A stretch of 46,494 nucleotides of DNA from contig NZ_KQ969506.1 of the NCBI RefSeq assembly GCF_001578875.1, positions 264,378 through 310,871 on the forward strand, given 5' to 3'. This DNA is from Streptococcus sp. DD13. GTDB taxonomy: Bacteria; Bacillota; Bacilli; Lactobacillales; Streptococcaceae. The notes under the pieces are model-generated. The model was not told the DNA's origin and searched no databases. It saw nothing but the letters and a program-made list of their open reading frames with translations. Of the stretch, positions 8,228 to 17,250 are shown piece after piece; positions within the stretch are counted from its first letter, which is position 1, and each line of letters opens with the position of its first letter. Made by a program: the position numbers and the translations under genes.

Positions 8228-8961
8228 AAAGAGAATTATACATTGTTGGCGATATCCATGGCGAATATGCGATGATGAAGGATATCCTTCAGTATTGGAA
8301 AAAAGAAGAACAACAGTTGGTCCTGCTTGGAGATTTGGCAGAAAGAGGGCCACAAAGTTTAGAGTGTTTCCTAGAAGGGAAGCGCTTGGTAGAAGAGGAA
8401 GGGGCGATTTATATCCGCGGGAACCATGAAAAGATTCTCTTTGATTGGCTGGAAGATCCACGAGAGGCCTTTGACTGGTATATGCGAAATGGGGGTGGGG
8501 CGACCATCACGAGTTTATTAGGCGAAGAAGCTTTTGAAGTTCTTTCGCCAGAAGAAATGGCGCAAAGCATTCACAAACAATACCCTGATTTACTTGATTT
8601 TTTAAAAAATCGCCCCCTCTATTTTGAGACAGAAACGGCTATTTGTGTCCATGCTGCAGTCGACCTAAGTCTTGACGACTGGCACGAAACATCAATCCGT
8701 GACTTTATTTGGCAACGAGAGCCGTTTCATTCGACTCCGAACCATTTGGATAAGACCATTATTTTTGGACATACGGTAACTAGTCATCTCTTTAAAGACG
8801 ATACACGACTAACGATTTGGGAAAAGGATGGGAAAATCGGAATTGATACCGGAGCAGCCTATGGTGGGGCTCTGACGGGATTGGTTTGGGATGATCGTGC
8901 TGGACGCGTCGCAGAAATTCATCAAATCCGTCATCAAAAGAAAGAAGAAGCGAAGGACTGA
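8224..8961 (+). CDS. PPP-family metallophosphatase (Ser/Thr phosphatase or Ap4A hydrolase-like)
   Basis: The 245-residue cytosolic protein shows the three metal-binding signatures of the PPP superfamily in order: GDIHG at residues 9-13, GDLAERG near 38-44 and GNHE near 66-69. A later HTV motif (IFGHTVTSH) supplies a further metal-binding His. The relatives are bacterial protein phosphatases (PrpA/PrpB type), PrpE and symmetrical dinucleoside tetraphosphatases. The sequence alone does not separate these. Its ATG overlaps the stop of the preceding HAD gene (ATGA), so the two are translationally coupled, and the frameshift in the HAD gene may lower its expression. A bidirectional terminator follows. 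Confidence 0.85.
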   Translation: MKRELYIVGDIHGEYAMMKDILQYWKKEEQQLVLLGDLAERGPQSLECFLEGKRLVEEEGAIYIRGNHEKILFDWLEDPREAFDWYMRNGGGATITSLLGEEAFEVLSPEEMAQSIHKQYPDLLDFLKNRPLYFETETAICVHAAVDLSLDDWHETSIRDFIWQREPFHSTPNHLDKTIIFGHTVTSHLFKDDTRLTIWEKDGKIGIDTGAAYGGALTGLVWDDRAGRVAEIHQIRHQKKEEAKD

Positions 8962-9001
8962 GGATCAGTGATCCGTGATCTTCAGATATTCTTGGTATTC
9001 T

Positions 9002-9056
9002 AAAAAACCAGATGGTGTAGTGGGAATAAGCTCCAACTACACCATCTGGTTTCTTT
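9002..9056. terminator. Bidirectional terminator between phosphatase gene and gatD
   Basis: A perfect 17-bp inverted repeat runs from AAACCAGATGGTGTAGT (9005-9021) to its complement at 9036-9052, with a short GG/CC extension towards the loop. It has T-rich flanks on both strands: TTTCTTT on plus, and six T on minus from 9002-9007. It lies between two convergent genes and can stop transcription from either side. Confidence 0.88.
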
Positions 9057-9077
9057 GATTTATAGGAGAAAAACATC

Positions 9078-9866
9078 TTAGTTTTCAGTAAAATCAGCTT
9101 TCGACTTTACATCATGGTATTCCTCCGGAACTTCATTTGACAGGATGTCTTGATAGGTCGGAAGAGAAATATCCTGGCCATATTTATTTTTGAGAGCCGT
9201 TGTGACCATGCGGTAGGCTAGGTTGACATTGCGAGAGAGAATTGGACCATGGAAGTAACTTCCAAAGACGTTTTTATAGTGAACGCCTTCCACTCCATCT
9301 TCGTGATTATTTCCGTTTCCATAGATGACTTTTCCAAGCGGGCGCTGATGGTCGGCTAGAAAGGTCCGTCCCTGATGATTTTCAAACCCATAGTAGGTTT
9401 CATCAAGGTCTTCATTGTAGATTTTGATATCTCCAATATAGCGATTGTTGGACTGGTTGACGGTGTAATGGTCCATCAGTCCTAGGCCGTCAACTCGCTT
9501 CCCATCGGCTTCGATGTAATACTGACCAAGAAGTTGGAAACCACCACAGATCGCCAGCATCACGCCGTCCTTCTCAATAAAATGGCTTAAGCCTTCTTTT
9601 TTAAGGGGTAAATCAGAAGCAAGAATCGACTGCTCGTAATCTTGGCCCCCACCAAAAAAAGCGATGTCATATTGGTCCTCATCAAATGGGTCTTCGAGGG
9701 ATACGATATCCACATGTACCGAAGCTCCTAGCTTTTCAGCAACGTATTTGAGCATAAGGATATTGCCATTATCCCCATAAGTATTCATCAGATCCCCGTA
9801 TAAATGAGCAATACGTAGGGAATAATCTCCGACTTTACGAGTCGTTTCTAAGGAAGTGTAAACCAT
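9078..9866 (-). CDS. gatD: Lipid II isoglutaminyl synthase, glutaminase subunit
   Basis: GatD supplies ammonia from glutamine to MurT, which amidates the alpha-carboxyl of D-glutamate in lipid II. This amidation is needed for efficient cross-linking in Gram-positive cocci. The 262 residues form a class I glutamine amidotransferase (CobB/CobQ-like): [10 protein letters not shown] near 70-79, the catalytic Cys107 in [20 protein letters not shown] near 160-167 and catalytic His206 in GSYFHGPIL. The start ATG overlaps the murT stop by one base (TAATG), so the two subunits are translated together in fixed ratio. A bidirectional terminator lies just past the 3' end. Confidence 0.95.
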   Translation of the reverse strand: MVYTSLETTRKVGDYSLRIAHLYGDLMNTYGDNGNILMLKYVAEKLGASVHVDIVSLEDPFDEDQYDIAFFGGGQDYEQSILASDLPLKKEGLSHFIEKDGVMLAICGGFQLLGQYYIEADGKRVDGLGLMDHYTVNQSNNRYIGDIKIYNEDLDETYYGFENHQGRTFLADHQRPLGKVIYGNGNNHEDGVEGVHYKNVFGSYFHGPILSRNVNLAYRMVTTALKNKYGQDISLPTYQDILSNEVPEEYHDVKSKADFTEN

Positions 9867-11209
9867 TATTTCATCTCCTTGTTCACAGCATGACGTTGAG
9901 CGAGTAATTCCCTCATTTCTAACATAGCAGTATAGGTTGCTAAGATATAGGCATGAGGACAGTCTTGCTGTTCGATCACTGAAATGAGCTCTTCTAGCTC
10001 AGGATATTCATGGATTTGATCGGCTGGATAACCTGTGACACGGAGCCTGCGGGCCATTTCTGAAGAGCGAACCCCTCCTGTCAGGATCTGTGGAATCTTC
10101 ATATCAGTGACCTGTTCGAAGTCTGCATCCCAAATCCAACTGGTGTCGATTCCATCTGCGTAGTTGGCATTCAATAAGACAGACAAGCTGAAATCATAAG
10201 GAGCTAGTTTCATCATTTCAATTGCTTGCGTAGCTCCTACAGGATTTTTAATGAGGACGAGGGTACATTTTGTATGACCTAAGGTAAAGGTTTCTTGTCG
10301 TCCGAAAACAGCTCGACTCTTATCAAATCCTGCCTTGATCTTATCTGAAGGAACACCGAGAAACTCCGCAACTGAAACAGCAGCAAGGGCATTGTAGACA
10401 TTGTACAAGCCACCGATATTGATGGCGTATTCCTGTCCGTCAATGACAAATTGACTGGAGACGTTTGTTTGATGGAGTAGCTGAGTCAAACGATAGTCTA
10501 AAGGAGGACGTCTAAAATCACAATGCTCACAGAGATAATGTCCTAGGTTTGCATAAGTGTTCATCTTATAGGTCAAGATATGGTGGCAGTTTGGACAGAG
10601 GATTCCTTCGGTATTGTAGTGAACTCGCTGAGCAGGTCCTTCATTGTGATCGAAACCGTAGTAGCGAATAGGATTGACCAGGTCACTTGATTGAAACAGT
10701 GGACTGTCTCCATTTGCTAAAATGGTTGCAGTAGGGACTTGAGCAGCTCCTTTTGCGATCATCTTGTAGATATTATAGATTTCGCCATACCGATCCATCT
10801 GGTCACGAAAGATATTGGTAAAGACGATCAGAGTTGGGGTCAGGTAGCGGGTGACCTTAGCGAGGCTTGCTTCGTCGATCTCTAGGACGGCAATCTTTTT
10901 CCCGTTTTTATTGGTCTTAGCTGTCAAAAAAGTCGTCGTAATCCCAGGTAACATATTGGCACCCGTAGAGTTGGTCGTGACGGAGCCAAAGGCTTCTTCC
11001 AGGATCCCCACTGTCAAAGCGGTGGTCATGGTCTTTCCATTTGTGCCTGTGATGATGACAATCTCATAATCTTTGGCTAAGTGGTTTAAAATATCTGAAT
11101 CAAATTTTAAGGCGATGTTGCCGGGAAGAGTTGACCCACGTCCGACCTTTGAAAGGACAAAATGTGCACTCCGTCCAGCGATAAGGCCCATGGCTGTTTT
11201 TAGTTTCAT
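9866..11209 (-). CDS. murT: Lipid II isoglutaminyl synthase, Mur-ligase subunit
   Basis: MurT is the ATP-dependent ligase half of the MurT-GatD complex and activates the D-Glu of lipid II for amidation at the inner face of the membrane. The 447 residues show the P-loop ITGTNGKT (Gly55-Thr60) and [14 protein letters not shown] of the Mur ligase central domain. A zinc ribbon insert follows with Cys205, Cys208, Cys227 and Cys230 (CPNC and CEHC). The DUF1727-type C-terminal domain that contacts GatD comes last. An AAGGA lies upstream of the ATG. The gene diverges from cdaA, so D-Glu amidation and c-di-AMP synthesis genes share an intergenic region. A decayed copy of its own first 40 codons lies directly upstream, in frame. 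Confidence 0.95.
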   Translation of the reverse strand: MKLKTAMGLIAGRSAHFVLSKVGRGSTLPGNIALKFDSDILNHLAKDYEIVIITGTNGKTMTTALTVGILEEAFGSVTTNSTGANMLPGITTTFLTAKTNKNGKKIAVLEIDEASLAKVTRYLTPTLIVFTNIFRDQMDRYGEIYNIYKMIAKGAAQVPTATILANGDSPLFQSSDLVNPIRYYGFDHNEGPAQRVHYNTEGILCPNCHHILTYKMNTYANLGHYLCEHCDFRRPPLDYRLTQLLHQTNVSSQFVIDGQEYAINIGGLYNVYNALAAVSVAEFLGVPSDKIKAGFDKSRAVFGRQETFTLGHTKCTLVLIKNPVGATQAIEMMKLAPYDFSLSVLLNANYADGIDTSWIWDADFEQVTDMKIPQILTGGVRSSEMARRLRVTGYPADQIHEYPELEELISVIEQQDCPHAYILATYTAMLEMRELLAQRHAVNKEMK

Positions 11210-11231
11210 AGTCTTAGTCCTTGGTTCAATA

Positions 11232-11353
11232 GTTTTTGGATTGGTGTTTTTAAAGTTGTAAGCGAGGTTGTTGGAAAGAGTGGGATTTCGTCCGATTTCG
11301 AAAAGGATAAACGTGCACTCTGACCGGTTTTAAAGTCGATGATTGTCTTTCAT
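11232..11353 (-). pseudogene. Decayed tandem duplicate of the murT 5' end
   Basis: On the minus strand this begins ATG AAA and reads MKDNHRL, stop, then [26 protein letters not shown]. It aligns with the true MurT start [34 protein letters not shown]. The nucleotides also align, for example the CGTCCGA...TCGAAAAGGAT...GTGCACTC stretch against CGTCCGA...TTGAAAGGAC...GTGCACTC in murT. The flanking TAGTCTTA upstream of each ATG is duplicated too. The offset is exactly 144 bases, so it stays in frame with murT, but a TAA after seven codons blocks read-through. It now forms most of the murT leader. No function is known. Confidence 0.75.
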
Positions 11354-11363
11354 TTATAGTCTT

Positions 11364-11372
11364 ATTCTATCA
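11364..11372 (-). promoter_or_regulatory. Extended -10 of the murT-gatD promoter
   Basis: On the minus strand TGATAGAAT gives a TGn-extended -10 (TAGAAT, 11369-11364). No good -35 is seen. Initiation would be near 11357, so the leader to the true murT ATG would be about 148 bases and would include the decayed duplicate. Confidence 0.45.
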
Positions 11373-11434
11373 TAAAACAAACAGAAAGACTAGAAATGAA
11401 CATCAGTCATTTATCTACCGAATAGCCAAGTTTG

Positions 11435-11443
11435 TGGTATAAT
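11435..11443 (+). promoter_or_regulatory. Extended -10 promoter of cdaA-cdaR-glmM
   Basis: TGGTATAAT is a perfect extended -10, 38 bases before the cdaA ATG. The -35 region is poor. A purine-rich GAGGGAAGA ribosome site lies at about 11469-11477. Confidence 0.75.
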
Positions 11444-11480
11444 ATTCTTTGTATGTAGACGGAAAGTATGAGGGAAGATT

Positions 11481-12326
11481 ATGAATCTTCAAAACTTTAT
11501 GAATGCCAATTATTGGGCGAGTTTAGTCTCTAGTCCATGGATGGCTTTGATGCACCTGTTTGACATTCTCATGGTCATTATCATTATTTATAATTTTATC
11601 CGCTTTGTTTCTGGAACAAAGATTATGATACTGATTCGTGGGGTCTTGTTTTTCATTGCAGGCTATGTGATTGCGACGCTTTTGGGGCTTCAAACGATTG
11701 CTTGGCTGATGAATCAGGTCCTGACTTATGGGGTGATTGCTGGTGTTATTATCTTTGCACCAGAGCTAAGAGCGGCACTCGAAAAGCTTGGTCGAACGAC
11801 TCAGATATTCAATAGTCAATCGGTCCCAGCAGAGGAACTTCTGATCCAGGCATTTGTGAAGTCGGTCAGGTATATGGCACCTCGAAAAATCGGGGCCTTG
11901 GTTGCCGTTGAACAAGCTCAAACCTTGCAACAATATATTTCTACAGGGATTCCGTTGGATGCGGATATCTCCGGAGAATTATTGATCAATATCTTTATTC
12001 CAAATACTCCCTTACACGATGGAGCTGTGATTATACAAGACAATAAGATTGCGGTCTCTTGTGCCTATCTCCCTCTATCAGAAAGTAAGAGTATTTCAAA
12101 GGAATTTGGAACCCGTCACCGGGCCGCGATTGGTTTGTCGGAGGCTTCTGATGCCTTTGTCTTTGTCGTTTCAGAAGAAACGGGAGGCATTTCGATTGCA
12201 CGAAATGGCGTGTTCAAGCATGGGCTTTCGATTGAAGAGTTTGAAGAAGAACTTAGAACCCTTTTCCAAACGGAAGACACCCAACCATCTGGTTGGATTA
12301 AACGAATTGGAGGGCTTCGCAAATGA
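11481..12326 (+). CDS. cdaA: Diadenylate cyclase CdaA (c-di-AMP synthase)
   Basis: Condenses two ATP to cyclic di-AMP, the second messenger that controls potassium and osmolyte uptake and wall homeostasis. The 281 residues start with about three membrane helices (roughly residues 20-40, 47-67 and 72-92). A cytosolic DAC (DisA_N) domain follows, with the catalytic DGA motif at Asp180 (PLHDGAVII) and RHR at 212-214 (GTRHRAAIGLSE). Length and order are typical for CdaA. Its TGA overlaps the cdaR ATG (ATGA), and glmM follows. This cdaA-cdaR-glmM order is conserved in Firmicutes, where CdaR and GlmM bind and modulate CdaA. Confidence 0.97.
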   Translation: MNLQNFMNANYWASLVSSPWMALMHLFDILMVIIIIYNFIRFVSGTKIMILIRGVLFFIAGYVIATLLGLQTIAWLMNQVLTYGVIAGVIIFAPELRAALEKLGRTTQIFNSQSVPAEELLIQAFVKSVRYMAPRKIGALVAVEQAQTLQQYISTGIPLDADISGELLINIFIPNTPLHDGAVIIQDNKIAVSCAYLPLSESKSISKEFGTRHRAAIGLSEASDAFVFVVSEETGGISIARNGVFKHGLSIEEFEEELRTLFQTEDTQPSGWIKRIGGLRK

Positions 12327-13024
12327 AGAATAAATTAAAATGGATTGGTCATTTGACCGGATCAATCATCGTAGCCTTGGCCTTGTTTTTCAATGCGACT
12401 CTTGGCAATTATCAAAATAAGGTCGAACCCAGTCAAGCCTCTCCAACTGAAAATTATTCACATACCTTGACGTATATCCCTATCGAGATGGACTATGATA
12501 GCAGTCAGTATTATATCTCAGGATTTACTTCAACGGTTACAGTGGAACTTTCTGGCTCCAATCGCGTCTTGCTTCAAGGGGAGACAGAAGAGGGAACGCG
12601 AAGCTTTAAGATTCGGGCAAACTTGAGAAACTTGGAACCTGGAACTCATACGGTCAAATTGGAAGCCGTGAATTTGCCGACTGGAATCACGGCCAACATC
12701 GATCCCTCAACCATTACGGTGCAGATTGGGAAAATTGCCAAAAAGGATTTCGCTGTAAAAGGGGTTGTGAAAACGGAACAAGTGGCTACTGGTTATCAAG
12801 TGGACAAAGTGACAGTAGATACAACGAGCATCACGATCACAACAGACGAAAGCACCTTAGCTCGGATCGATCATATCGAAGCGATTATTCCAGACGAAAC
12901 CGCCTTAAAGGCTGATTTTTCTGGGACAGCTCGTCTTCAGGCGGTAGATAGCAAAGGAAATGTACTACCAGTCTCTCTCTCAAGCGATGAGACACAGATG
13001 CATGTAACGATTAAAAAGAAATAG
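12323..13024 (+). CDS. cdaR: CdaA regulatory protein CdaR (YbbR domains)
   Basis: A single N-terminal membrane anchor (about residues 8-27, WIGHLTGSIIVALALFFNAT) is followed by an extracytoplasmic region with YbbR-type beta-strand repeats. One example is NLRNLEPGTHTVKLEAVNLPTG near residues 95-115, and another copy begins around 145. The 233 residues are short for the family, which often has three or four YbbR repeats; two are clear here. CdaR modulates CdaA activity in related bacteria. The start ATG overlaps the cdaA stop by four bases, consistent with coupled translation. glmM starts 20 bases after its stop. Confidence 0.92.
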   Translation: MKNKLKWIGHLTGSIIVALALFFNATLGNYQNKVEPSQASPTENYSHTLTYIPIEMDYDSSQYYISGFTSTVTVELSGSNRVLLQGETEEGTRSFKIRANLRNLEPGTHTVKLEAVNLPTGITANIDPSTITVQIGKIAKKDFAVKGVVKTEQVATGYQVDKVTVDTTSITITTDESTLARIDHIEAIIPDETALKADFSGTARLQAVDSKGNVLPVSLSSDETQMHVTIKKK

Positions 13025-13044
13025 GAATATAAGGAAATTAGAAA

Positions 13045-14397
13045 ATGGGAAAATATTTTGGAACAGACGGTGTGCGTGGGGAAGCCAATGTAGAATTAAC
13101 ACCAGAGTTAGCGTTTAAATTAGGCCGATTTGGTGGGTATGTCTTAAGTCAACATGAGACGGAGACTCCTCGGGTATTGGTGGCTCGTGATACACGTATT
13201 TCAGGGCAAATGTTGGAAGCGGCTTTGGTAGCCGGCCTGCTCTCCGTTGGAATCCACGTTTATAAGTTAGGTGTGATTGCAACTCCAGGAGTTGCTCACT
13301 TGGTTCGAACAGAAAGAGCCAGTGCAGGGGTGATGATTTCGGCCAGTCATAATCCAGCTCTGGACAATGGGATAAAGTTCTTCGGTGGAGATGGTTTTAA
13401 ATTGGACGATGAAAAAGAAGCGGAGATTGAAGCCTTGCTAGATGCGACTGAAGACTTGCTTCCAAGACCGTCTGCTCAAGGATTAGGAGATGTGGTAGAT
13501 TATCCTGAAGGGGTTCGCAAATATCAGAAATTTTTGGTTTCTACAGGGGTTGAGCTTGGAGAGATGAAGGTTGCTCTTGATACAGCAAATGGTGCAGCCG
13601 CAACTTCAGCTCGCCAAGTATTCCTGGATTTGGGGGCGGATCTTCTAGTCATGGGTGAAAGTCCAGATGGCATCAACATCAATGATGGAGTGGGGTCTAC
13701 CCACCCAGAAGCCCTTCAAGAGTTAGTGCTTGAAAGTAAGAGCCAAATTGGGCTGGCATTTGACGGTGACGCCGATCGCTTGATTGCGGTGGATGAAAGA
13801 GGTCAACTCGTCGATGGAGATAAGATCATGTTTATCATCGGGAAATACCTTTCTAAAGCCAATCAATTAGCTGAAAATACCATTGTCACGACCGTCATGT
13901 CAAATCTTGGTTTCCACAAAGCCCTCGATCAATGTGGTATTCAAAAGGCGATTACAGCCGTTGGCGATCGGTATGTGGTGGAAGAAATGAGGAAAAATGG
14001 GTACAATCTGGGTGGCGAACAATCCGGTCATGTCATCTTGATGGACTACAACACTACTGGAGATGGTCAATTAACTGCTGTACAGCTAACAAAAATCATG
14101 AAAGAAACCGGGAAGTCTCTTTCAGAGTTGGCTGATGAAGTGACCATTTATCCACAAAAACTAGTTAATATCCGTGTAGACAATAGTAAAAAAGATGTCG
14201 CGATGGAGGTCCCAGCGATTGCTGCAATCATTGCCCAAATGGAAGAGGAAATGGCTGGAAATGGCCGAATCTTAGTTCGACCAAGTGGGACGGAGCCCCT
14301 CTTGCGTGTGATGGCTGAAGCCCCAACGGATGAAGCCGTGGATTATTATGTCGATACGATTGCAGCAGTGGTCCAAGAAGAAATCGGAATAGTGTAA
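13045..14397 (+). CDS. glmM: Phosphoglucosamine mutase
   Basis: Converts glucosamine-6-phosphate to glucosamine-1-phosphate, an essential step towards UDP-GlcNAc for peptidoglycan. The 450 residues have the full alpha-phosphohexomutase set: the active-site Ser101 in [13 protein letters not shown], the metal loop FDGDADRLI near residues 240-248, the sugar-binding GGEQSGH near 323-329 and the phosphate-binding [12 protein letters not shown] near 411-422. GlmM binds CdaA and lowers c-di-AMP synthesis in other Firmicutes, so its place in the cdaA operon links wall precursor supply to second-messenger output. nagB, which also acts on glucosamine-6-phosphate, lies 28 kb downstream. Confidence 0.97.
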   Translation: MGKYFGTDGVRGEANVELTPELAFKLGRFGGYVLSQHETETPRVLVARDTRISGQMLEAALVAGLLSVGIHVYKLGVIATPGVAHLVRTERASAGVMISASHNPALDNGIKFFGGDGFKLDDEKEAEIEALLDATEDLLPRPSAQGLGDVVDYPEGVRKYQKFLVSTGVELGEMKVALDTANGAAATSARQVFLDLGADLLVMGESPDGININDGVGSTHPEALQELVLESKSQIGLAFDGDADRLIAVDERGQLVDGDKIMFIIGKYLSKANQLAENTIVTTVMSNLGFHKALDQCGIQKAITAVGDRYVVEEMRKNGYNLGGEQSGHVILMDYNTTGDGQLTAVQLTKIMKETGKSLSELADEVTIYPQKLVNIRVDNSKKDVAMEVPAIAAIIAQMEEEMAGNGRILVRPSGTEPLLRVMAEAPTDEAVDYYVDTIAAVVQEEIGIV

Positions 14398-14422
14398 GGA
14401 TTGGGTGAAAACCTAAGAGGAT

Positions 14423-14445
14423 AAAAGGCGGCCAAGCCGTCTTTT
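14423..14445 (+). terminator. Probable terminator after glmM
   Basis: AAAAGGCGGC pairs with GCCGTCTTTT (one G-U pair) around a CAA loop. The T run is only four bases followed by GCATT, so termination may be partial and some read-through into the ABC-F gene is likely. Confidence 0.6.
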
Positions 14446-14463
14446 GCATTGTAAGGAAAATAG

Positions 14464-16008
14464 ATGAGTATATTAGAGGTAAAAAATTTAAGTCATGGTT
14501 TTGGCGATCGAGCCATCTTTGAGAATGTTTCCTTTCGCCTGTTAAAGGGGGAACATATCGGTCTTGTCGGGGCAAATGGAGAGGGAAAATCCACCTTTAT
14601 GTCCATTGTGACGGGTCGTTTGCAGCCAGATGAGGGGAAAGTAGAATGGTCCCGGTATGTCACTGCAGGCTATCTAGATCAACATGCTGTTTTAGAAAAA
14701 GGAATGACGGTGCGCGACGTGTTGCGGACGGCCTTTGATGAATTGTTTAAGACAGAAGCACGGATCAATGACATTTACATGGCTATGGCGGATGAGGCAG
14801 CAGATATGGATGCCCTTATGGAAGAAGTCGGAGAACTACAGGATCGTCTGGAGAGCCGTGATTTCTATACATTAGATGCCAAGATCGATGAAGTGGCTCG
14901 AGCTTTAGGGGTCATGGATTATGGGATGGAGACAGATGTCACAGCTCTTTCAGGAGGGCAGCGGACAAAGATTCTTCTAGCGAAGTTGCTTCTCGAAAAA
15001 CCGGACATTCTCCTTTTAGATGAGCCGACCAATTATTTGGATGCTGAGCATATCGAGTGGCTGAAACGCTACCTACAAGAGTATGAAAATGCCTTTGTAT
15101 TGATCTCCCACGATATCCCCTTTTTAAATGATGTCATTAACATCGTTTACCATGTCGAAAACCAGGATTTGGTTCGCTATAGTGGAAATTACGTCCAATT
15201 TGAAGAAGTGCATGCTATGAAAAAAGCTCAGCTTGAAGCAGCTTATGAGCGCCAACAGAAGGAAATCGCCGACCTACAAGACTTCGTAAACCGCAACAAA
15301 GCGCGTGTCGCGACTCGAAATATGGCCATGTCCCGTCAGAAAAAGCTGGATAAGATGGAACTTATTGAGTTACAATCTGAAAAGCCAAAGCCTTCCTTTG
15401 AGTTTAAATCAGCTCGAACGCCTAGTCGTTTCATTTTTCAGACAAAAAATCTCGAGATTGGATATGACCGTGTTTTAAACAGGGTCCCGCTTAACTTAAC
15501 CTTTGAACGGAATCAAAAAATTGCAATTGTCGGAGCCAATGGTATCGGAAAATCCACTCTATTGAAAAGTCTTTTAGGCCTTATCCCTTCCTTAGGAGGG
15601 CAAGTGGAACGGGGAGAATACCTTGAAATTGGTTATTTTGAACAAGAAGTAGCCTCTGGAAATCGGAAAACTCCCTTGGAAGCCGTTTGGGATGCGTTTC
15701 CTTCCTTGAACCAAGCAGAAGTTCGTGCTGCCTTAGCACGGTGTGGCTTGACTTCCAAGCACATTGAAAGTCAGATTCAAGTCCTATCCGGTGGTGAACA
15801 GGCGAAGGTGCGCTTTTGTCTGTTGATGAATCGAGAAAACAATGTCTTAATCCTTGACGAGCCGACCAATCATCTGGATGTGGATGCCAAAGAGGAGTTA
15901 AGCCGTGCCCTCCAAGCTTATAAAGGCTCTATCTTGATGGTCTGCCATGAACCTGATTTTTATGAGGGATGGGTAGATGCTGTTTGGGATTTTAATGAGT
16001 TGATCTAA
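14464..16008 (+). CDS. ABC-F ATPase, YkpA/YbiT-like
   Basis: Second translation-type ABC-F protein of the window, 514 residues with two nucleotide-binding domains and no membrane helices. NBD1 has Walker A GANGEGKST, signature LSGGQRTKILLAK and Walker B LLLDEPTNYLD. NBD2 has GANGIGKST, LSGGEQAKVRFC and LILDEPTNHLD. A basic linker with RNKARVATRNMAMSRQKK lies between them. It lacks the long C-terminal coiled coil of the ABC-F at 5650-7548, which places it nearer the YkpA/YbiT branch. No antibiotic-resistance specificity can be read from it. A GTAAGGAAAA ribosome site precedes the ATG. Transcription may partly come from the cdaA operon. Confidence 0.92.
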   Translation: MSILEVKNLSHGFGDRAIFENVSFRLLKGEHIGLVGANGEGKSTFMSIVTGRLQPDEGKVEWSRYVTAGYLDQHAVLEKGMTVRDVLRTAFDELFKTEARINDIYMAMADEAADMDALMEEVGELQDRLESRDFYTLDAKIDEVARALGVMDYGMETDVTALSGGQRTKILLAKLLLEKPDILLLDEPTNYLDAEHIEWLKRYLQEYENAFVLISHDIPFLNDVINIVYHVENQDLVRYSGNYVQFEEVHAMKKAQLEAAYERQQKEIADLQDFVNRNKARVATRNMAMSRQKKLDKMELIELQSEKPKPSFEFKSARTPSRFIFQTKNLEIGYDRVLNRVPLNLTFERNQKIAIVGANGIGKSTLLKSLLGLIPSLGGQVERGEYLEIGYFEQEVASGNRKTPLEAVWDAFPSLNQAEVRAALARCGLTSKHIESQIQVLSGGEQAKVRFCLLMNRENNVLILDEPTNHLDVDAKEELSRALQAYKGSILMVCHEPDFYEGWVDAVWDFNELI

Positions 16009-16077
16009 GGGACATTCTATTGGTTTTTCAAATGTTGGCTCCTCCCCCAATGGCTCTTAGCTAGCCATTCAAAAATA

Positions 16078-16086
16078 TGGTATAAT
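16078..16086 (+). promoter_or_regulatory. Extended -10 promoter of hemW, likely leaderless
   Basis: TGGTATAAT is followed by only six bases (AAACAC) before the hemW ATG at 16093. With the usual 6-8 base spacing, transcription would begin at or next to the A of the ATG. No Shine-Dalgarno sequence can fit. Confidence 0.65.
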
Positions 16087-16092
16087 AAACAC

Positions 16093-17250
16093 ATGTTATC
16101 AAAACCGACGTCTGCCTATATTCATATCCCTTTTTGCACACAGATTTGCTATTACTGTGATTTTTCGAAAGTTTTTATCAAGAACCAGCCTGTAGATGCT
16201 TATCTTCAGGCTCTTATTAAAGAAATCCAGCATTATAAATTACCCCAATTGCGGACTCTTTATATCGGAGGTGGGACACCATCTGCTCTCTCCGCTTCTC
16301 AACTCGACTATCTTCTGACCAACTTATCAAAAGAAATTGATCTCAGTCACATTGAGGAGTTTACCATTGAAGCCAATCCAGGTGATTTAACGAAGGAGAA
16401 AATTCAAGTGCTTCAGGCATCGGCCTGTAATCGTGTCTCCCTCGGGGTGCAGACTTTTGATGATGGGATGCTCAAGCGGATTGGTCGAAGTCACAATCGT
16501 CAGCAGATTTATGAAACCATTGAGGCCTTAAAAGAAGCGGGTTTGACCAATATCTCCATTGACCTGATTTATGCCCTACCGGACCAGACCTTAGACCAGG
16601 TAAAAGACAATGTAGCGCGTGCTTTAGACCTAGATATCCCCCATCTGAGTCTTTACAGCCTTATCCTTGAGCAACACACCATCTTTATGAATCGTCAAAA
16701 GCGGGGCCAACTTCATTTGCCTGGAGAGGACGTGGAATCAGAGATGTTTGAGTATATCCTGTCCGAACTAGAGGCACATGGATTTGAACATTATGAGATT
16801 TCGAATTTTACCAAGCCAGGCTTTGAAAGTCGTCACAATCTCATGTATTGGGATAATGCTGAGTACTATGGTTTAGGAGCTGGGGCTTCCGGCTATCTAG
16901 CTGGGATGCGCTACCGTAATCGGGGGCCTATCCAGCATTATTTGACTTCCATCCAAGAAAAGGGGCATGCCCGCCTGCATGAGGAACAGCTCACTCAAAA
17001 GGAAATGATGGAAGAGCAGATGTTTCTAGGCTTGAGGAAGAAGGCTGGGGTTTCCATCACAGACTTTCAAACCAAGTTTGGTGTCAGTTTTGACCGGGTT
17101 TATGGGCCGATTGCTGACCGATTAAAAGAAGAGGGGCTTTTACAAGAGGAGGGCGATCGTTTACGGATGACCAAGCGAGGTCTGTTCCTCGGTGATACGG
17201 TCGCGGAGAGATTTATTTTAGATGAAGGGAGTTATGGACTATGGGATTAA
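16093..17250 (+). CDS. hemW: HemW-type radical SAM protein
   Basis: Radical SAM protein of the HemW group (related to HemN, but thought to be a heme chaperone rather than coproporphyrinogen oxidase). The 385 residues start with the cluster motif CTQICYYC: Cys15, Cys19 and Cys22, spaced CxxxCxxC. GGGTPS near residues 57-62 binds SAM, and the C-terminal HemN_C wing runs from about 290. The fourth cysteine of true HemN (CxxxCxxCxC) is absent: the motif continues CDF. No heme biosynthesis gene is visible nearby, which fits a chaperone role in a streptococcus that takes up heme. The last 10 bases overlap the thioesterase start. Confidence 0.93.
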   Translation: MLSKPTSAYIHIPFCTQICYYCDFSKVFIKNQPVDAYLQALIKEIQHYKLPQLRTLYIGGGTPSALSASQLDYLLTNLSKEIDLSHIEEFTIEANPGDLTKEKIQVLQASACNRVSLGVQTFDDGMLKRIGRSHNRQQIYETIEALKEAGLTNISIDLIYALPDQTLDQVKDNVARALDLDIPHLSLYSLILEQHTIFMNRQKRGQLHLPGEDVESEMFEYILSELEAHGFEHYEISNFTKPGFESRHNLMYWDNAEYYGLGAGASGYLAGMRYRNRGPIQHYLTSIQEKGHARLHEEQLTQKEMMEEQMFLGLRKKAGVSITDFQTKFGVSFDRVYGPIADRLKEEGLLQEEGDRLRMTKRGLFLGDTVAERFILDEGSYGLWD

